From: Pyramidobacter sp. C12-8
GTDB lineage: Bacteria > Synergistota > Synergistia > Synergistales > Dethiosulfovibrionaceae
Assembly: GCF_002007215.1 (NCBI RefSeq)
Contig: NZ_MUHX01000006.1
Coordinates: 1 to 64,000 of the forward strand
Reading direction: 5' to 3'
Length of the DNA: 64,000 nucleotides
A model generated the notes under the pieces. That model was not told the DNA's origin, made no database searches, and saw nothing but the letters and a program-made list of their open reading frames with translations. Below are positions 31,574 to 40,577 of this stretch, piece by piece. The stretch's first letter is position 1. Every line of letters begins with the position of its first letter. A program made the translations under genes and the position numbers.

Positions 31574-31628
31574 TTGATTTTACTGGACCGGGCTGATATA
31601 TTGAGACCGTGAACGAAATGGCGTTCAC
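31574..31628 (+). promoter_or_regulatory. tct promoter and adjacent inverted repeat
   Basis: TTGATT (31574-31579), 17 bp and TATATT (31597-31602) form a good promoter. GTGAACG/CGTTCAC (31609-31628) lies right after it, within the expected 5' UTR, as an operator might. Confidence 0.65.
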
Positions 31629-31659
31629 ACATACGAAATTATTCAACAGGGGGACGATC

Positions 31660-32634
31660 ATGATGAAAAAGAGCATCTTAGCAAAAGTTGTGTCTGTCGC
31701 CGCGCTGTTCATCACATGCGGTGCGGCCTTCGCCGCCGGCAAATACGACAACTGGCCGGAAAAGGATATTCACATCGTCTACTACACCCGCCCCGGTTCG
31801 GGCGGCGACACGTTCCTTCGCAACATGGCCGTCGCCGTCAAGAACAAGCTGAACGGGCACAACATCGTGATCGAGAATCTCATCGATCCTTCCGGCGCCG
31901 TGCCTTGGGGGCGTGTGCAGAGAGCGCCCCAGGACGGCTACACGCTGGCCTGCCTGAGCACCACGGTGGTCACCGCCGATCTGATCGGTCATTCGCCCGT
32001 CAAATATCCCGACTTCGCCTATGTTTGCGCGCTGGGCAACGATCCTCAGTACGTCTTCACCCGTAAGGACATGCAGTTCGACACGTTGCCCGAGCTGATC
32101 GACTACGCGAAAAAGAATCCCGGCAAGCTTAACTGGGGCACCGCGGCACCAACCAGCGCCAGCACGATCTGCTCCGCCGAGATCATCCGCACGACGGGGA
32201 TCGACGTGAACCGGATCGTTTTCGACACCGGCGGCGACACGCTGGTCAATATTCTCGGCGGTTTCTGCGACGTGGGCGTCGGCGAATACGTCGACATGCG
32301 TCCGCAGGTCGAAGCCGGCAACCTCAAGCTGATTGCGTTGCTTGCCAGAGACCGCAACAGCCTCAACGTGCCTACCACCGTCGAGAATGGTTTCAACATC
32401 GTCTTCGAGCGTCTGCGCGGTCTCGCCGCTCCCGCCGGCACCGATCCCGAACTGGTGGCCCGTATGGCCGAAGTTTTCAAGGCCGCCCTTGACGACGAGA
32501 AGTTCAAAAAGTATCTGGCCGACGAGGCTATCGAGGGCAAGTTCGTCGATGGCGCCGCGTTCCTCGCCTCCTATGACGGCGTGGCCGCAACCATCAAAGA
32601 CAACGAAGCGGCTCTGCGCGGCAAGAAAAATTAG
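31660..32634 (+). CDS. tctC: Tripartite tricarboxylate transporter substrate-binding protein
   Basis: The 324-residue precursor has a signal peptide (about 1-27) and the TctC/BugT pattern: WPEKDIHIVYYTRPGSGGDTFLRNMA, NLIDPSGAVPWGRVQ, DGYTLACLSTT and LNWGTAAPTSASTI. It binds a carboxylate in the periplasm and delivers it to TctA/TctB. CAGGGGG precedes ATG 31660. It is the first gene of a four-gene operon divergent from the LysR regulator. Substrate unknown; a di- or tricarboxylate is likely. Confidence 0.9.
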   Translation: MMKKSILAKVVSVAALFITCGAAFAAGKYDNWPEKDIHIVYYTRPGSGGDTFLRNMAVAVKNKLNGHNIVIENLIDPSGAVPWGRVQRAPQDGYTLACLSTTVVTADLIGHSPVKYPDFAYVCALGNDPQYVFTRKDMQFDTLPELIDYAKKNPGKLNWGTAAPTSASTICSAEIIRTTGIDVNRIVFDTGGDTLVNILGGFCDVGVGEYVDMRPQVEAGNLKLIALLARDRNSLNVPTTVENGFNIVFERLRGLAAPAGTDPELVARMAEVFKAALDDEKFKKYLADEAIEGKFVDGAAFLASYDGVAATIKDNEAALRGKKN

Positions 32635-32757
32635 TCTTGTCGAAATTCTGGCAGATTCGCCGCCGCGGCGCGGCGAGTCTGCTCTTTCGTATCGAAATCG
32701 ACGGTTCGCCGCGATTTTGGGAACTGATTTTTATTTTTCGTTCAAGGAGGAATCCCT

Positions 32758-33228
32758 TTGAGCAGTTTTCTCAGCAAGGATCGCCTGATCGGCCTCTTTT
32801 GCTTCGCCTTTGCCGGTTACGTCTGGTACGAAGCGGGGACGTTCCCCACATCCGACTTCGACGCGGTCGGTCCCACGCTGTATCCGCGTTTTCTCGCCAC
32901 GGTCATCGGTCTGGCGGCGCTGATCATTTTCCTGAAGGCAAAGCCCGAAAACGCCGCCGGCGCTTCGCGCCCCAAGTACGGATCGTTCCTGTACGTGATC
33001 CTGCTTTCCGCCGCCTACGCTACCCTGCTGAATCCGCTCGGTTTTATCCCTACGACGATTCTGTTCCTGCTGTGCATGGTGATTTACTTCGACCCCAGCG
33101 AGATGAAGGTCCGGCTGCGCAACGCCGCGCTTTATGCGGTGCTGTTCAGCGTTTTCCTGTATCTCTTCTTCGCCAAACTGCTGGGCGTACTTTTGCCCGG
33201 CGGCGTACTTCACGGTCTGCTCGGCTGA
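32758..33228 (+). CDS. tctB: Tripartite tricarboxylate transporter small membrane subunit
   Basis: The 156-residue protein has four hydrophobic segments and the TctB opening DRLIGLFCFAFAGYVWYEAGTFP with VGPTLYPRFLA. It starts with TTG at 32758 after an AAGGAGG site. It lies between tctC and tctA as in classic tct operons and would stabilise the TctA channel. Confidence 0.87.
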   Translation: MSSFLSKDRLIGLFCFAFAGYVWYEAGTFPTSDFDAVGPTLYPRFLATVIGLAALIIFLKAKPENAAGASRPKYGSFLYVILLSAAYATLLNPLGFIPTTILFLLCMVIYFDPSEMKVRLRNAALYAVLFSVFLYLFFAKLLGVLLPGGVLHGLLG

Positions 33229-33247
33229 TTTCAAGGAGGTTTTTCTC

Positions 33248-34738
33248 ATGTTGGCTCTTTTCGGTCAGGGCCTGATGCAGGCCGCGACGCCTCTCAACAT
33301 CATGTACATCGCTTTCGGCGTCATCTGGGGCATCATCGGCGGCGCCATCCCCGGCATTTCCGCTTCGGTGGCTATGTCGCTGCTGCTGCCGCTTACGTTC
33401 GGCATGGACCCCGCGCATTCGCTGCCCATGCTGGCGGCTGTTTACGTGGGAGCGGAGTACGGCGGCTCGATCCCCGCCATTCTGATCAAGACGCCCGGCA
33501 CGGGCGCCGCGGCGGCCACAGTGCTCGACGGTTACGAGATGCAGCGCAAGGGGCTGGGCGGCAAGGCGCTGTGCATTTCGCTGTATGCCGGTGTGCTTGG
33601 CGGCCTGGTTTCCGTCATCATCCTGGTGTTTTCCACGCTGCCGCTGGCGCGTTTCGCTCTGAAGTTCGGACCCAGCCAGTACTTCTGGATGGCCATGATG
33701 GGGCTTTCCATCGTCGGCGCCGTGTCCGGCAAGGATCCCATGAAAGGCATCATCTCCGCCGCGTTCGGCCTGTTCCTCGCCATCATCGGCATGGATAAGT
33801 TCACGTCGACGCAGCGTTTCACGTTTGGCGTGTTCCGGCTTTCCGAGGGGCTTGACCTGATTCCCGTGCTGGTCGGGCTGTTCGCCCTCAGCGAGGTGTT
33901 CCGCCAAATTTTTTCGGGCGAGATTTTCAACGTCATCAAGGACAGGATCAAGATGACCTACCCCAGCAAGAAGGAGCTCGCCGGCGTCACTCCCATCGTT
34001 CTGGCCTGCGGCGCCATGGGATCCGTGGTCGGCGCTCTGCCCGGCGCAGGGGCCACGATCGCCTCGTGGATCGGGTATTCCGAGACGAAGATGTTCTGCA
34101 AGAACAATGAGACGTTCGGCACTGGCGACATCCGCGGCGTCGCCGCTCCCGAATCGGCCAACAACGCCGTTCCCGCCGGCGGCCTGATTCCGCTGCTGGC
34201 GCTCGGCATTCCCGGCTCGAACTCGACGGCTATTCTCATGGTGGGATTCAGCCTGGCGGGCATCTCCTGCGGCCCGATGCTGTTCATCAATCAGCCGCAG
34301 GTTCCCTATGGTCTGATGGCCAGCATGTTCGTGGCGCAGATCGTGCTGCTCTTCGTGGGGCTGATGATGCTCCGTCCCTGCGTGTACATCACCTCCATCA
34401 AGAAAATTTACCTCACTTCGGCTATCATGTTGTTCGCCTTCATCGGCGCGTTCTCCACGACCAACGACATTTACTCCGTAATTCTCGTGCTGGTCTTCGG
34501 CCTGATCGGTTTCGTCATGAAGGAACTGGGGTTCGCGCCGGCGGCCACGGTGCTCGGATTCGTTCTCGGCGAACTGGTGGAGGGCAACCTGCGCCGCACC
34601 ATGCAGATGTCCCGCGGCTCCATGGATATTTTCTTCGCCGGCGGTCTGAACAAGTTCTTCATCGCTCTGACGATCCTCGGCGTGCTGTTCCCCTACATCT
34701 CCAAGTGGATCAGCTCTCGCCGCAAGGCCGCGGCTTAA
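33248..34738 (+). CDS. tctA: Tripartite tricarboxylate transporter large permease
   Basis: The 496-residue membrane protein has the TctA hallmarks: GVIWGIIGGAIPGISASVAMSLLLPLTFGMDP, GGSIPAILIKTPGTGAAAATVLDG, LACGAMGSVVGALPGAGATIASW and GVAAPESANNAVPAGGLIPLLALGIPGS. It forms the transport channel driven by a cation gradient. AAGGAGG precedes ATG 33248, 19 bp after tctB. The downstream amidohydrolase starts 16 bp after its stop, so it is co-transcribed. Confidence 0.93.
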   Translation: MLALFGQGLMQAATPLNIMYIAFGVIWGIIGGAIPGISASVAMSLLLPLTFGMDPAHSLPMLAAVYVGAEYGGSIPAILIKTPGTGAAAATVLDGYEMQRKGLGGKALCISLYAGVLGGLVSVIILVFSTLPLARFALKFGPSQYFWMAMMGLSIVGAVSGKDPMKGIISAAFGLFLAIIGMDKFTSTQRFTFGVFRLSEGLDLIPVLVGLFALSEVFRQIFSGEIFNVIKDRIKMTYPSKKELAGVTPIVLACGAMGSVVGALPGAGATIASWIGYSETKMFCKNNETFGTGDIRGVAAPESANNAVPAGGLIPLLALGIPGSNSTAILMVGFSLAGISCGPMLFINQPQVPYGLMASMFVAQIVLLFVGLMMLRPCVYITSIKKIYLTSAIMLFAFIGAFSTTNDIYSVILVLVFGLIGFVMKELGFAPAATVLGFVLGELVEGNLRRTMQMSRGSMDIFFAGGLNKFFIALTILGVLFPYISKWISSRRKAAA

Positions 34739-34754
34739 AGCGGAGGCTTCTACG

Positions 34755-35921
34755 ATGGCAGATTTCGACTTCAGCCACGAAGCTTTTTATGACAATCACA
34801 CGCACCGTCTGTTTATGGACAGGACATCCGTCACGGCCGAAGAGTTCGCGCTCAATTACTATCACGGCGTGCGTGATGCCGAAGACGACGCGGGGCGTCC
34901 CTGCCCGTCCGCCGCGGCGTTCAGTCACATGCCGTACCAGAGCGTCGTACGGACGCTGGTTCACGCCATGTCGCACCGCTTCGGCTGCGAGGAGTCGCTG
35001 CAAGGCGTCGTAGCCTTCCGCAACAGCCGCACGAAAACGCCGGAGGACCTGCGCCGCTACACGCGCATGCTCTACGCCGACCAAAAGGTCTGCGGCTGCA
35101 CGCTCGACTGCGAGCTGCCCATGGGGCACCACGACACGATGTGCTTTCCCTGCCGCGTGAACCGCCTGTTTCAGTACGAAAATGTCTTCAGCGAACAACT
35201 TCAAACGGCGGATTCTTACAAAGCGCTGTTGGATCAAGTGCTGCAGAGCATCAACGACGCGGCTCGGCAGGGGTTTGCCGGACTCAAAGGGCATATCGGC
35301 GAAAAGTTCGGCGGCATGGCCGTGCGCGACATAACAGCGCAGGATGCGGAAAAATCCTTCGACGCCGCGAAATCCGGCAAAAAGGAAGCCGTCGACACGG
35401 TTTATCACGCTATGTTCCCTCATATTCTCACGATCTGTCAGGATTTGAACGTGCCGCTGCATCTTCATTCCGGCAGCACGGGATTCAAAAATCGTACTGA
35501 CTTCTATCAGGTTGATCCGATCCTGATGGCGCCGTTCCTCAAGGAAAAACGTTTCTTCCACGCAAAAATCGTTTTCCTGCATCAGAGTTTTCCCTTCACG
35601 CGCAACGCCGCCATCATGGCCTGCAACTTCCCCAACGTGTACCTCGACCTGAGCCAGACGCTGCCCTGGCAGCCGCTGTTGTTTGCGCGCTGCCTCGAAG
35701 ACGCGCTTTCGATCACGCCGCACGACAAGATCATGCTCGGCACGGGACAGCACTGGTACGCCGAAATGGTCTGGATCGCCGCTTTCATCGCCAAGAAAGC
35801 GCTGACGCGCGTCATGAGGCAGTTCACGGAAGACGGTCTGCTCTCCGAACGTCAGGCAAAAGAAAGCGCCCGCATGGTGCTGAGCGAGAACGCGCTGAAA
35901 CTCTACGGGCAGAGGGACTGA
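34755..35921 (+). CDS. Amidohydrolase-family metal-dependent hydrolase
   Basis: The 388-residue protein has the amidohydrolase_2 layout: DNHTHR near residue 14 (HxH metal ligands), a GFAGLKGHIGEKFGG strand, PLHLHSGSTG (a third His) and VFLHQSFPF, then a late LGTGQHWYAEMVW where an Asp is usual. Such enzymes hydrolyse amides or decarboxylate aromatic acids. Its position at the end of the tct operon suggests that it acts on the imported compound. Exact reaction unknown. Confidence 0.78.
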   Translation: MADFDFSHEAFYDNHTHRLFMDRTSVTAEEFALNYYHGVRDAEDDAGRPCPSAAAFSHMPYQSVVRTLVHAMSHRFGCEESLQGVVAFRNSRTKTPEDLRRYTRMLYADQKVCGCTLDCELPMGHHDTMCFPCRVNRLFQYENVFSEQLQTADSYKALLDQVLQSINDAARQGFAGLKGHIGEKFGGMAVRDITAQDAEKSFDAAKSGKKEAVDTVYHAMFPHILTICQDLNVPLHLHSGSTGFKNRTDFYQVDPILMAPFLKEKRFFHAKIVFLHQSFPFTRNAAIMACNFPNVYLDLSQTLPWQPLLFARCLEDALSITPHDKIMLGTGQHWYAEMVWIAAFIAKKALTRVMRQFTEDGLLSERQAKESARMVLSENALKLYGQRD

Positions 35922-35949
35922 TCCGCGCTTTGCCGCACGCGGCGAAAAA

Positions 35950-35999
35950 AACAAAAGGCCCTTTCAGATTCGCGACGGAGCCTGAAAGGGCCGATTTTA
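35950..35999 (+). terminator. Terminator of the tct operon
   Basis: GGCCCTTTCAG (35957-35967) pairs with CTGAAAGGGCC (35982-35992), flanked by A-rich and T-rich sequence. Confidence 0.85.
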
Positions 36000-36042
36000 T
36001 TTCACATGCATCACATCTGATCGTCCAAGGAGGAATCCCTCT

Positions 36043-36939
36043 ATGTACAGTAAAAAATCACGAGCCGCGGTCTTGCGCGATCTCTTCAGAAACAATCGGG
36101 TCGTCGTCGCACCGGCCGCAGGCGACGCGCTTGGCGCCCGCATGGTGGAGGACGCCGGCTTCGAGGCCGTGGTCGTCAGCGGGTCGTCCATGTCCAACCT
36201 CGAGCTGGGCAGCGCCGACGTGGGCATCCTCTCCTACGGCGAACTGCGCAACAACTTTCTCAACATCCTCGGCGCTACGACGATCCCGATGATCGTCGAC
36301 GCCGACACGGGGTACGGCGGCACGCTGCCCATCCGCCGCATGGTGCGCGAGTACGAGGCCATGGACATCGCCGGCATCCAGATCGAGGATCAGGTTTTCC
36401 CGAAGATGTGCGCCTATTACAGCAACACGGCCGTGGTCAGCGCCGAGGAAATGGTGGAACGTCTGCGCGCCGTGTTCGCCGCGCGCCTCAATCCCGATTT
36501 CTTCGTGATCGCCCGCACCGACGCGGCCAAATCGCTCGGCTTCGACGAGGCGCTGCGCCGCGCCCAGATCTATCGTAACGCCGGAGCGGACATGATCTTC
36601 ATCACCGTGCCGCCCAAGGCCGAGGACATGAAGCGCATCGCCGCCCTGCCCTTTCCCGTCTGCACGAGCATCGTCGAAGGCACCGTCAACGAGGACTTCA
36701 CCGTCGACCAGCTGGCGGACATGGGGTTCAAGCTCGTCAAGTTCCCGCAGACGCTGATCCGCGCTTCCATGAAAGCCATGCACGACGCGCTCGCGAGCCT
36801 GCGCGAGACCGGCGGCACCAAAGCCTACCGCGACCGCATCGCCACGCAGAAAGAGCGCGGGCTCTACACCCATATCGGCGATTTCAGCGATTTTCAGGCG
36901 CGGATCGAGAGAAACAGCTCCTTCACAGTCGAAGAGTAG
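36043..36939 (+). CDS. Isocitrate lyase/PEP mutase superfamily protein with atypical active-site loop
   Basis: The 298-residue protein follows the superfamily barrel: AGDALGARMVEDAGFEAVVVSG, PMIVDADTGYGG (metal-binding Asp residues), GIQIEDQVFPKMC and FFVIARTDA. Lyases of the group carry KKCGH or KRCGH after the EDQ; here the loop reads KMCAYY, so a lyase reaction of the isocitrate type is doubtful. Related decarboxylases and hydrolases exist, for example oxaloacetate decarboxylases. AGGAGG lies 8 bases before the ATG. It follows the tct-amidohydrolase operon but has a terminator on each side. Confidence 0.8.
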   Translation: MYSKKSRAAVLRDLFRNNRVVVAPAAGDALGARMVEDAGFEAVVVSGSSMSNLELGSADVGILSYGELRNNFLNILGATTIPMIVDADTGYGGTLPIRRMVREYEAMDIAGIQIEDQVFPKMCAYYSNTAVVSAEEMVERLRAVFAARLNPDFFVIARTDAAKSLGFDEALRRAQIYRNAGADMIFITVPPKAEDMKRIAALPFPVCTSIVEGTVNEDFTVDQLADMGFKLVKFPQTLIRASMKAMHDALASLRETGGTKAYRDRIATQKERGLYTHIGDFSDFQARIERNSSFTVEE

Positions 36940-36953
36940 CGATCGTTCGCCAA

Positions 36954-36969
36954 TGTTCCACGCGGAACA
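36954..36969. promoter_or_regulatory. parS-like site 2 (one mismatch)
   Basis: TGTTCCACGCGGAACA differs from the perfect palindrome by one central base. It lies between a stop codon and the following terminator. Confidence 0.7.
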
Positions 36970-36978
36970 CTCCGCATG

Positions 36979-37018
36979 AAAAACGCCCGACGGCTGCTGA
37001 ACCGTCGGGCGTTTCGTT
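36979..37018. terminator. Terminator between convergent genes
   Basis: AAACGCCCGACGG (36981-36993) pairs with CCGTCGGGCGTTT (37002-37014). It can serve both the plus-strand mutase-like gene and the minus-strand oxidase. Confidence 0.85.
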
Positions 37019-37084
37019 ATGATCGCCTTGTCTCGTTTTTTTCGTTTTCGCCTTTTTCCGGCGGCCGTCTTCGGCGCGCTTCGC

Positions 37085-38113
37085 CTAAAAATACGCGGGC
37101 ACGCTCACCATGTCGCGGCCGATCTCGGCAAGCGTCGCCGCGCCGGTCATGAGCATGGTTCCCGTCAGCTCGGACTGGATTTTTTTCAAATAGATCTCCA
37201 CGCCCTCGGCTCCGCCGCCGAAGGCCGACATGGTGACGGGGCGTCCGATCAGCACGGCGTCGGCGCCCAGCGCCAGCATTTTGAAGATGTCGACGCCGCT
37301 TCTGACGCCGCCGTCGACGAAGACCTTCATGCGGCCGTTCACGGCTTGCGCGATCTCGGGCAGCACTTCCACGGTGGACTGGCCGTGATCGAGCACGCGG
37401 CCGCCGTGGTTGGAGACGACGATGCCGTAGCAGCCGGCTTCGAGCGCTTTCAGCGCGCCCTTGACGGACATGATGCCCTTGACGATGAACGGCGTTTTCC
37501 CCGCGGCCTCGACGAGAGCGTGAAGATCGGCGACGCTCTTGGGATAGACGGATTCGCCGCGCAGCTTCACGTTGACCAGGCCGGCGGCGTCCACATCCAT
37601 GGCCACGGCCATCACGCCGGCGGCGACGGCGTCGGCCATGCGCGCAAGCGCCTGCTTCATGGCCCAGGGTTTGATGGTGGGCACGCCCCAGCCGTCCAGC
37701 GCCTTGATCGCCTCCAGCGGACCGTAAAAGGCCTCGTCGGGCGAATCGCCGGTGAAGGCGGCGCTGCCGGCGGCGTGCGCCCCTCTGACGACGCGTTCGC
37801 CGTTGGCGGCTTCGCCAATGTCGGAGCCGTAGTTGAGTTTCATGCCGCCGATCGGCGCGGCGAACACGGGCATGGCGAACGTGCGTCCGAAGAACTCGCA
37901 GCTCGTGTCCTGACCGCGGTCGGCGTAGAGCGTGTCGAGCACGAGCTTCACTTCCGCAAGGGCGGCGACGTTGCGCACGAACGTGGCGCCGGTTCCCTTG
38001 CCGCCCACGCCGGGCACCTCGCCGCGGCAGGCGCGCCCGTCGCACACCGGACAGACGCGGCACTTGGCCGCCAGAACTTTGCGCGCCGTTTCCAGCACTT
38101 CTTTGTAATCCAT
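37085..38113 (-). CDS. FMN-dependent alpha-hydroxy-acid oxidase/dehydrogenase
   Basis: The 342-residue barrel has the family signatures VVSNHGGRVLDHGQST (catalytic His and Arg), VFVDGGVRSGVDIFKMLALGADAVLIGRP (FMN phosphate binding) and MDVDAAG. An N-terminal Cys cluster CRVCPVCDGRACRG (about 19-32) is typical of the version in anaerobes. It oxidises 2-hydroxy acids such as lactate. The start is the ATG at 38113, with GGGGGG upstream. It is monocistronic. The 282 bp upstream (38150-38435) contain no recognisable gene. Confidence 0.85.
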   Translation of the reverse strand: MDYKEVLETARKVLAAKCRVCPVCDGRACRGEVPGVGGKGTGATFVRNVAALAEVKLVLDTLYADRGQDTSCEFFGRTFAMPVFAAPIGGMKLNYGSDIGEAANGERVVRGAHAAGSAAFTGDSPDEAFYGPLEAIKALDGWGVPTIKPWAMKQALARMADAVAAGVMAVAMDVDAAGLVNVKLRGESVYPKSVADLHALVEAAGKTPFIVKGIMSVKGALKALEAGCYGIVVSNHGGRVLDHGQSTVEVLPEIAQAVNGRMKVFVDGGVRSGVDIFKMLALGADAVLIGRPVTMSAFGGGAEGVEIYLKKIQSELTGTMLMTGAATLAEIGRDMVSVPAYF

Positions 38114-38435
38114 CACAAATCCCCCCGCAATCCATAAGATATTGAACAAAAATCCGTTTCCCCGCCGTCATTATACATCACGAGGCAAGCCCCCAAAGGG
38201 AGAGGCGTCCACGGTGCAGAAGCGTTCTCGGCATTGCCGGAGAAATCGTTTCCGGCGCACGTCTCCCGCCTTCTTGAAACAGCCACCGTGAAAACTTTTC
38301 GACCGCTTCGGGGGCGGTCCTCGGCAAGAGACGGCACAGGCGCTCGAAAACAAATTGAAAATGCCGTGCGCCTTTCTCCGCGCTCTGCCGCGTCAGTTTC
38401 CGTTCCGCGCAAACGCCTCTCGAAAGATACCCATT

Positions 38436-38981
38436 CTATTCCAAAATCATCGCCCACAGCTCGCGCAACCGCTTCTCGAAGCGGGCCGCCGCGCGGGCCG
38501 GTTCTTCCCAGCGGGTATCGACGGCACAGCGGATTTTGCGCCAGCGATCGGAAATATCCTCGGGCATGAGAACGTGAAACTCGTAGCTGAGCATGTCGTC
38601 GTCGATTTCAAAAACCAACGCCTGTTCGCTCTCGTCCGGCGCCTCGTCGAGAAATTTGCGCCAGATGACGTCGAGCAATCGGTCTTCAGCGGCGCGAAGC
38701 TGCGGCATCAGCGTCTTCACGGGGCGCGTCACGTCCGACAGATAAGCTTCGGCCGCATCGTGAAGCAGGCAGGCCAGCCGGACGCGCGCCGAAAGTCCGC
38801 GGGCTTCCGCTTCGTATGAACAAGCCAGACTGTGCTGCGCCACCGAGTAAAAGCGCCGCACGTGTCCGTTGCCGCGGCAAATCAGCGACAGGGCGTGGGC
38901 GATGTCTTCCGCCAGGATCTGCTCCGGCCGCGGCGCCAGCGGATCGAAATGGATGCCGCCGTACGTCGTTATATAGCTCAT
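38436..38981 (-). CDS. HD-domain phosphohydrolase (YfbR-like)
   Basis: The 181-residue protein has H...HD...D metal-binding residues: VAQHSLACSYE, ACLLHDAAEAYLSDVTRPVK and a later acidic EIDDDML. The sequence HDAAEAYL is shared with YfbR-type 5'-deoxynucleotidases and related HD hydrolases. Substrate unknown, probably a nucleotide. On the minus strand TTGAAG, 18 bp and TATACT (39016-39045) form its promoter, and AGGAG lies 8 bases before the ATG. Confidence 0.82.
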   Translation of the reverse strand: MSYITTYGGIHFDPLAPRPEQILAEDIAHALSLICRGNGHVRRFYSVAQHSLACSYEAEARGLSARVRLACLLHDAAEAYLSDVTRPVKTLMPQLRAAEDRLLDVIWRKFLDEAPDESEQALVFEIDDDMLSYEFHVLMPEDISDRWRKIRCAVDTRWEEPARAAARFEKRLRELWAMILE

Positions 38982-39015
38982 GCTTCATTCTCCTTGCACT
39001 TATCTTGTGCAGGTC

Positions 39016-39045
39016 AGTATAACATCTTACGCGCTCCGACTTCAA
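39016..39045 (-). promoter_or_regulatory. Promoter of the HD-hydrolase gene
   Basis: TTGAAG, 18 bp and TATACT on the minus strand, 35 bp before the start codon. Confidence 0.65.
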
Positions 39046-39261
39046 CGACCGGGAGCGAAGTTCGCCGTCGGAACCGGCGACATGACGGCCACCGTCGGCC
39101 CTCGCGGGGACGACGTCGCGCTCGGCGTCATCCGCACCATGGACGACTTTCTGACGGCCGGCGCCGTCTCCAGCGGATTCCTCGCCGAAAATCACGTGGT
39201 CACGAGGGAATCGCTGCGGCGCGAGCGGCACGGACGACGGCGTTATATGCCGTATCTGTAG
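39046..39261 (+). pseudogene. Possible gene remnant of unknown family
   Basis: A plus-strand frame ending at 39261 encodes GTGDMTATVGPRGDDVALGVIRTMDDFL and ENHVVTRESLRRERHG, with protein-like composition, but it has no ribosome site or proper start after the divergent promoter. It may be the C-terminal scrap of a lost gene. I cannot name the family. Confidence 0.3.
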
Positions 39262-39286
39262 TCCTTTTTCCGCGCGATCGCAAAAA

Positions 39287-39337
39287 CGGACGGCTCGGCC
39301 GCTCATGAAGAAAATTTCATGAACGGCCGAGCCGTTC
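39287..39337. terminator. Terminator of the hydroxyacid dehydrogenase gene
   Basis: CGGCTCGGCCG and CGGCCGAGCCG arms with inner TCATGA/TCATGA pairing form a long near-perfect hairpin just beyond the minus-strand stop. Confidence 0.8.
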
Positions 39338-39342
39338 TGCGT

Positions 39343-40317
39343 TCAAGCGTCTTTTTTCACGTCGACAACATGGCTCAGAGGTCTGCCGCGCGTCCAGGCG
39401 CGCAGGTTGTCCCCGGCGATGCGCACGATGCGGTTCAGCGTTTCGGGCAGATAAAAGAATCCGGCCACGTGCGGCGTGATGATGACGTTGTCGAACCCCC
39501 ACAGCTCGTCGCCGGCGGGCAGCGGCTCCGGCTCCGTCACGTCCAAGGCCGCGCCGCCGAGATGCTTGGCGCGCAGCGCCTTTTTCAGCGCTTCCGGGTC
39601 GACGGCGCTGCCGCGGCCGACGTTGATGAGGAAAGCGCCTTTTTTCATCAGGCCGAGGCGGCGCTCGTCCATCAGGTGTTCCGTCGCGGCGCCGCCGGGC
39701 AGGACCATGGCGACGATATCGGCGCGGGGCAGCAGCCGATCGAGCTCGTCGATGGCGTGCAGTTCGTCGAGATAATCCGGCTTCTCGCCGACGCGGCGGC
39801 GCACGCCGAGGACGTGAGCGCCCAGCGCGTGCACCTTGCGCGCGTAAGAGCCGCCGATGTCGCCCAGACCGAGGACGAGGATCGTCGCCCCCTCCACGGA
39901 GATGATGCTGCCGCGCGCGCTCCATTCGCGCCGCGTCTGATTGAGGGCGTACTGCTCGAGGCGGCGCACCAGCGCGAACGTCAGCGCCAGCATGTGCTCC
40001 GACACGGTCAGCCCGTAAGCGCCCGAAGCACTGGTGAGCCGGCAGCCCGGGGGAAGCGCGCCGGGCTGCGCGTAGGGATCGGCGCCGGCGGAATTGAGCT
40101 GCAGCCATTCGAGCTTCGGCGCGCCTTTGGCCAGTTCCGGCGGCAGGTTGCCGATGACGACGTTCACGTCTTCCAGATCGGTGGCGCTCAGACCGCCTTC
40201 CTGATAGACAAACCGGCAGTCGAAATTTCCGCCCCCGGCCCGCTCCTCCAGCCACATCTTGTGTTCTTCCGTGACGGGCATCACGGTGACGAGGATCTTT
40301 TTCGTTGTCTTGCTCAT
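39343..40317 (-). CDS. D-isomer-specific 2-hydroxyacid dehydrogenase
   Basis: The 324-residue protein has the NAD-binding motif ILVLGLGDIGGSYARKVHALG, the catalytic-region INVGRGSAVDPEALKKAL (Arg), DVTEPEPLPAGDELWG (Glu) and ITPHVAGFF (His). It reduces 2-oxo acids to D-2-hydroxy acids with NAD(P)H. The start ATG 40317 follows GGGAGTG; the in-frame upstream extension lacks a ribosome site. It is monocistronic. Substrate unknown, possibly a branched or phosphonate-like 2-oxo acid. Confidence 0.9.
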   Translation of the reverse strand: MSKTTKKILVTVMPVTEEHKMWLEERAGGGNFDCRFVYQEGGLSATDLEDVNVVIGNLPPELAKGAPKLEWLQLNSAGADPYAQPGALPPGCRLTSASGAYGLTVSEHMLALTFALVRRLEQYALNQTRREWSARGSIISVEGATILVLGLGDIGGSYARKVHALGAHVLGVRRRVGEKPDYLDELHAIDELDRLLPRADIVAMVLPGGAATEHLMDERRLGLMKKGAFLINVGRGSAVDPEALKKALRAKHLGGAALDVTEPEPLPAGDELWGFDNVIITPHVAGFFYLPETLNRIVRIAGDNLRAWTRGRPLSHVVDVKKDA

Positions 40318-40515
40318 TTTGGTCACTCCCTTGATGTGTGCGTGCCGTTTTTTCACTTTGTTGAGGCCGCTGCGGCAGCGGCTTTCCTTCCGCACGCCGA
40401 AAACGCCTGCCGACGTTCCAAGATCATTTTAGCAGGAGCGCCCCGCAAAAAGAAGCGCCGCTCAAAAGACGGCAGCATGCAAAATTCCCCTCGCCATAAA
40501 GCCCAGTCCATGTGT

Positions 40516-40535
40516 TATAGTGATGACATCATCAC
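40516..40535 (+). promoter_or_regulatory. -10 element and perfect operator-like palindrome before the flavodoxin gene
   Basis: TATAGT at 40516-40521 is followed by GTGATGACATCATCAC (40520-40535), a palindrome with 7-bp arms around CA. A repressor bound here would block transcription start. No good -35 box was seen. Confidence 0.55.
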
Positions 40536-40577
40536 AGCGGTCCATAAGGCCGCGATCCTGCGAACGAGGTGATCCCG

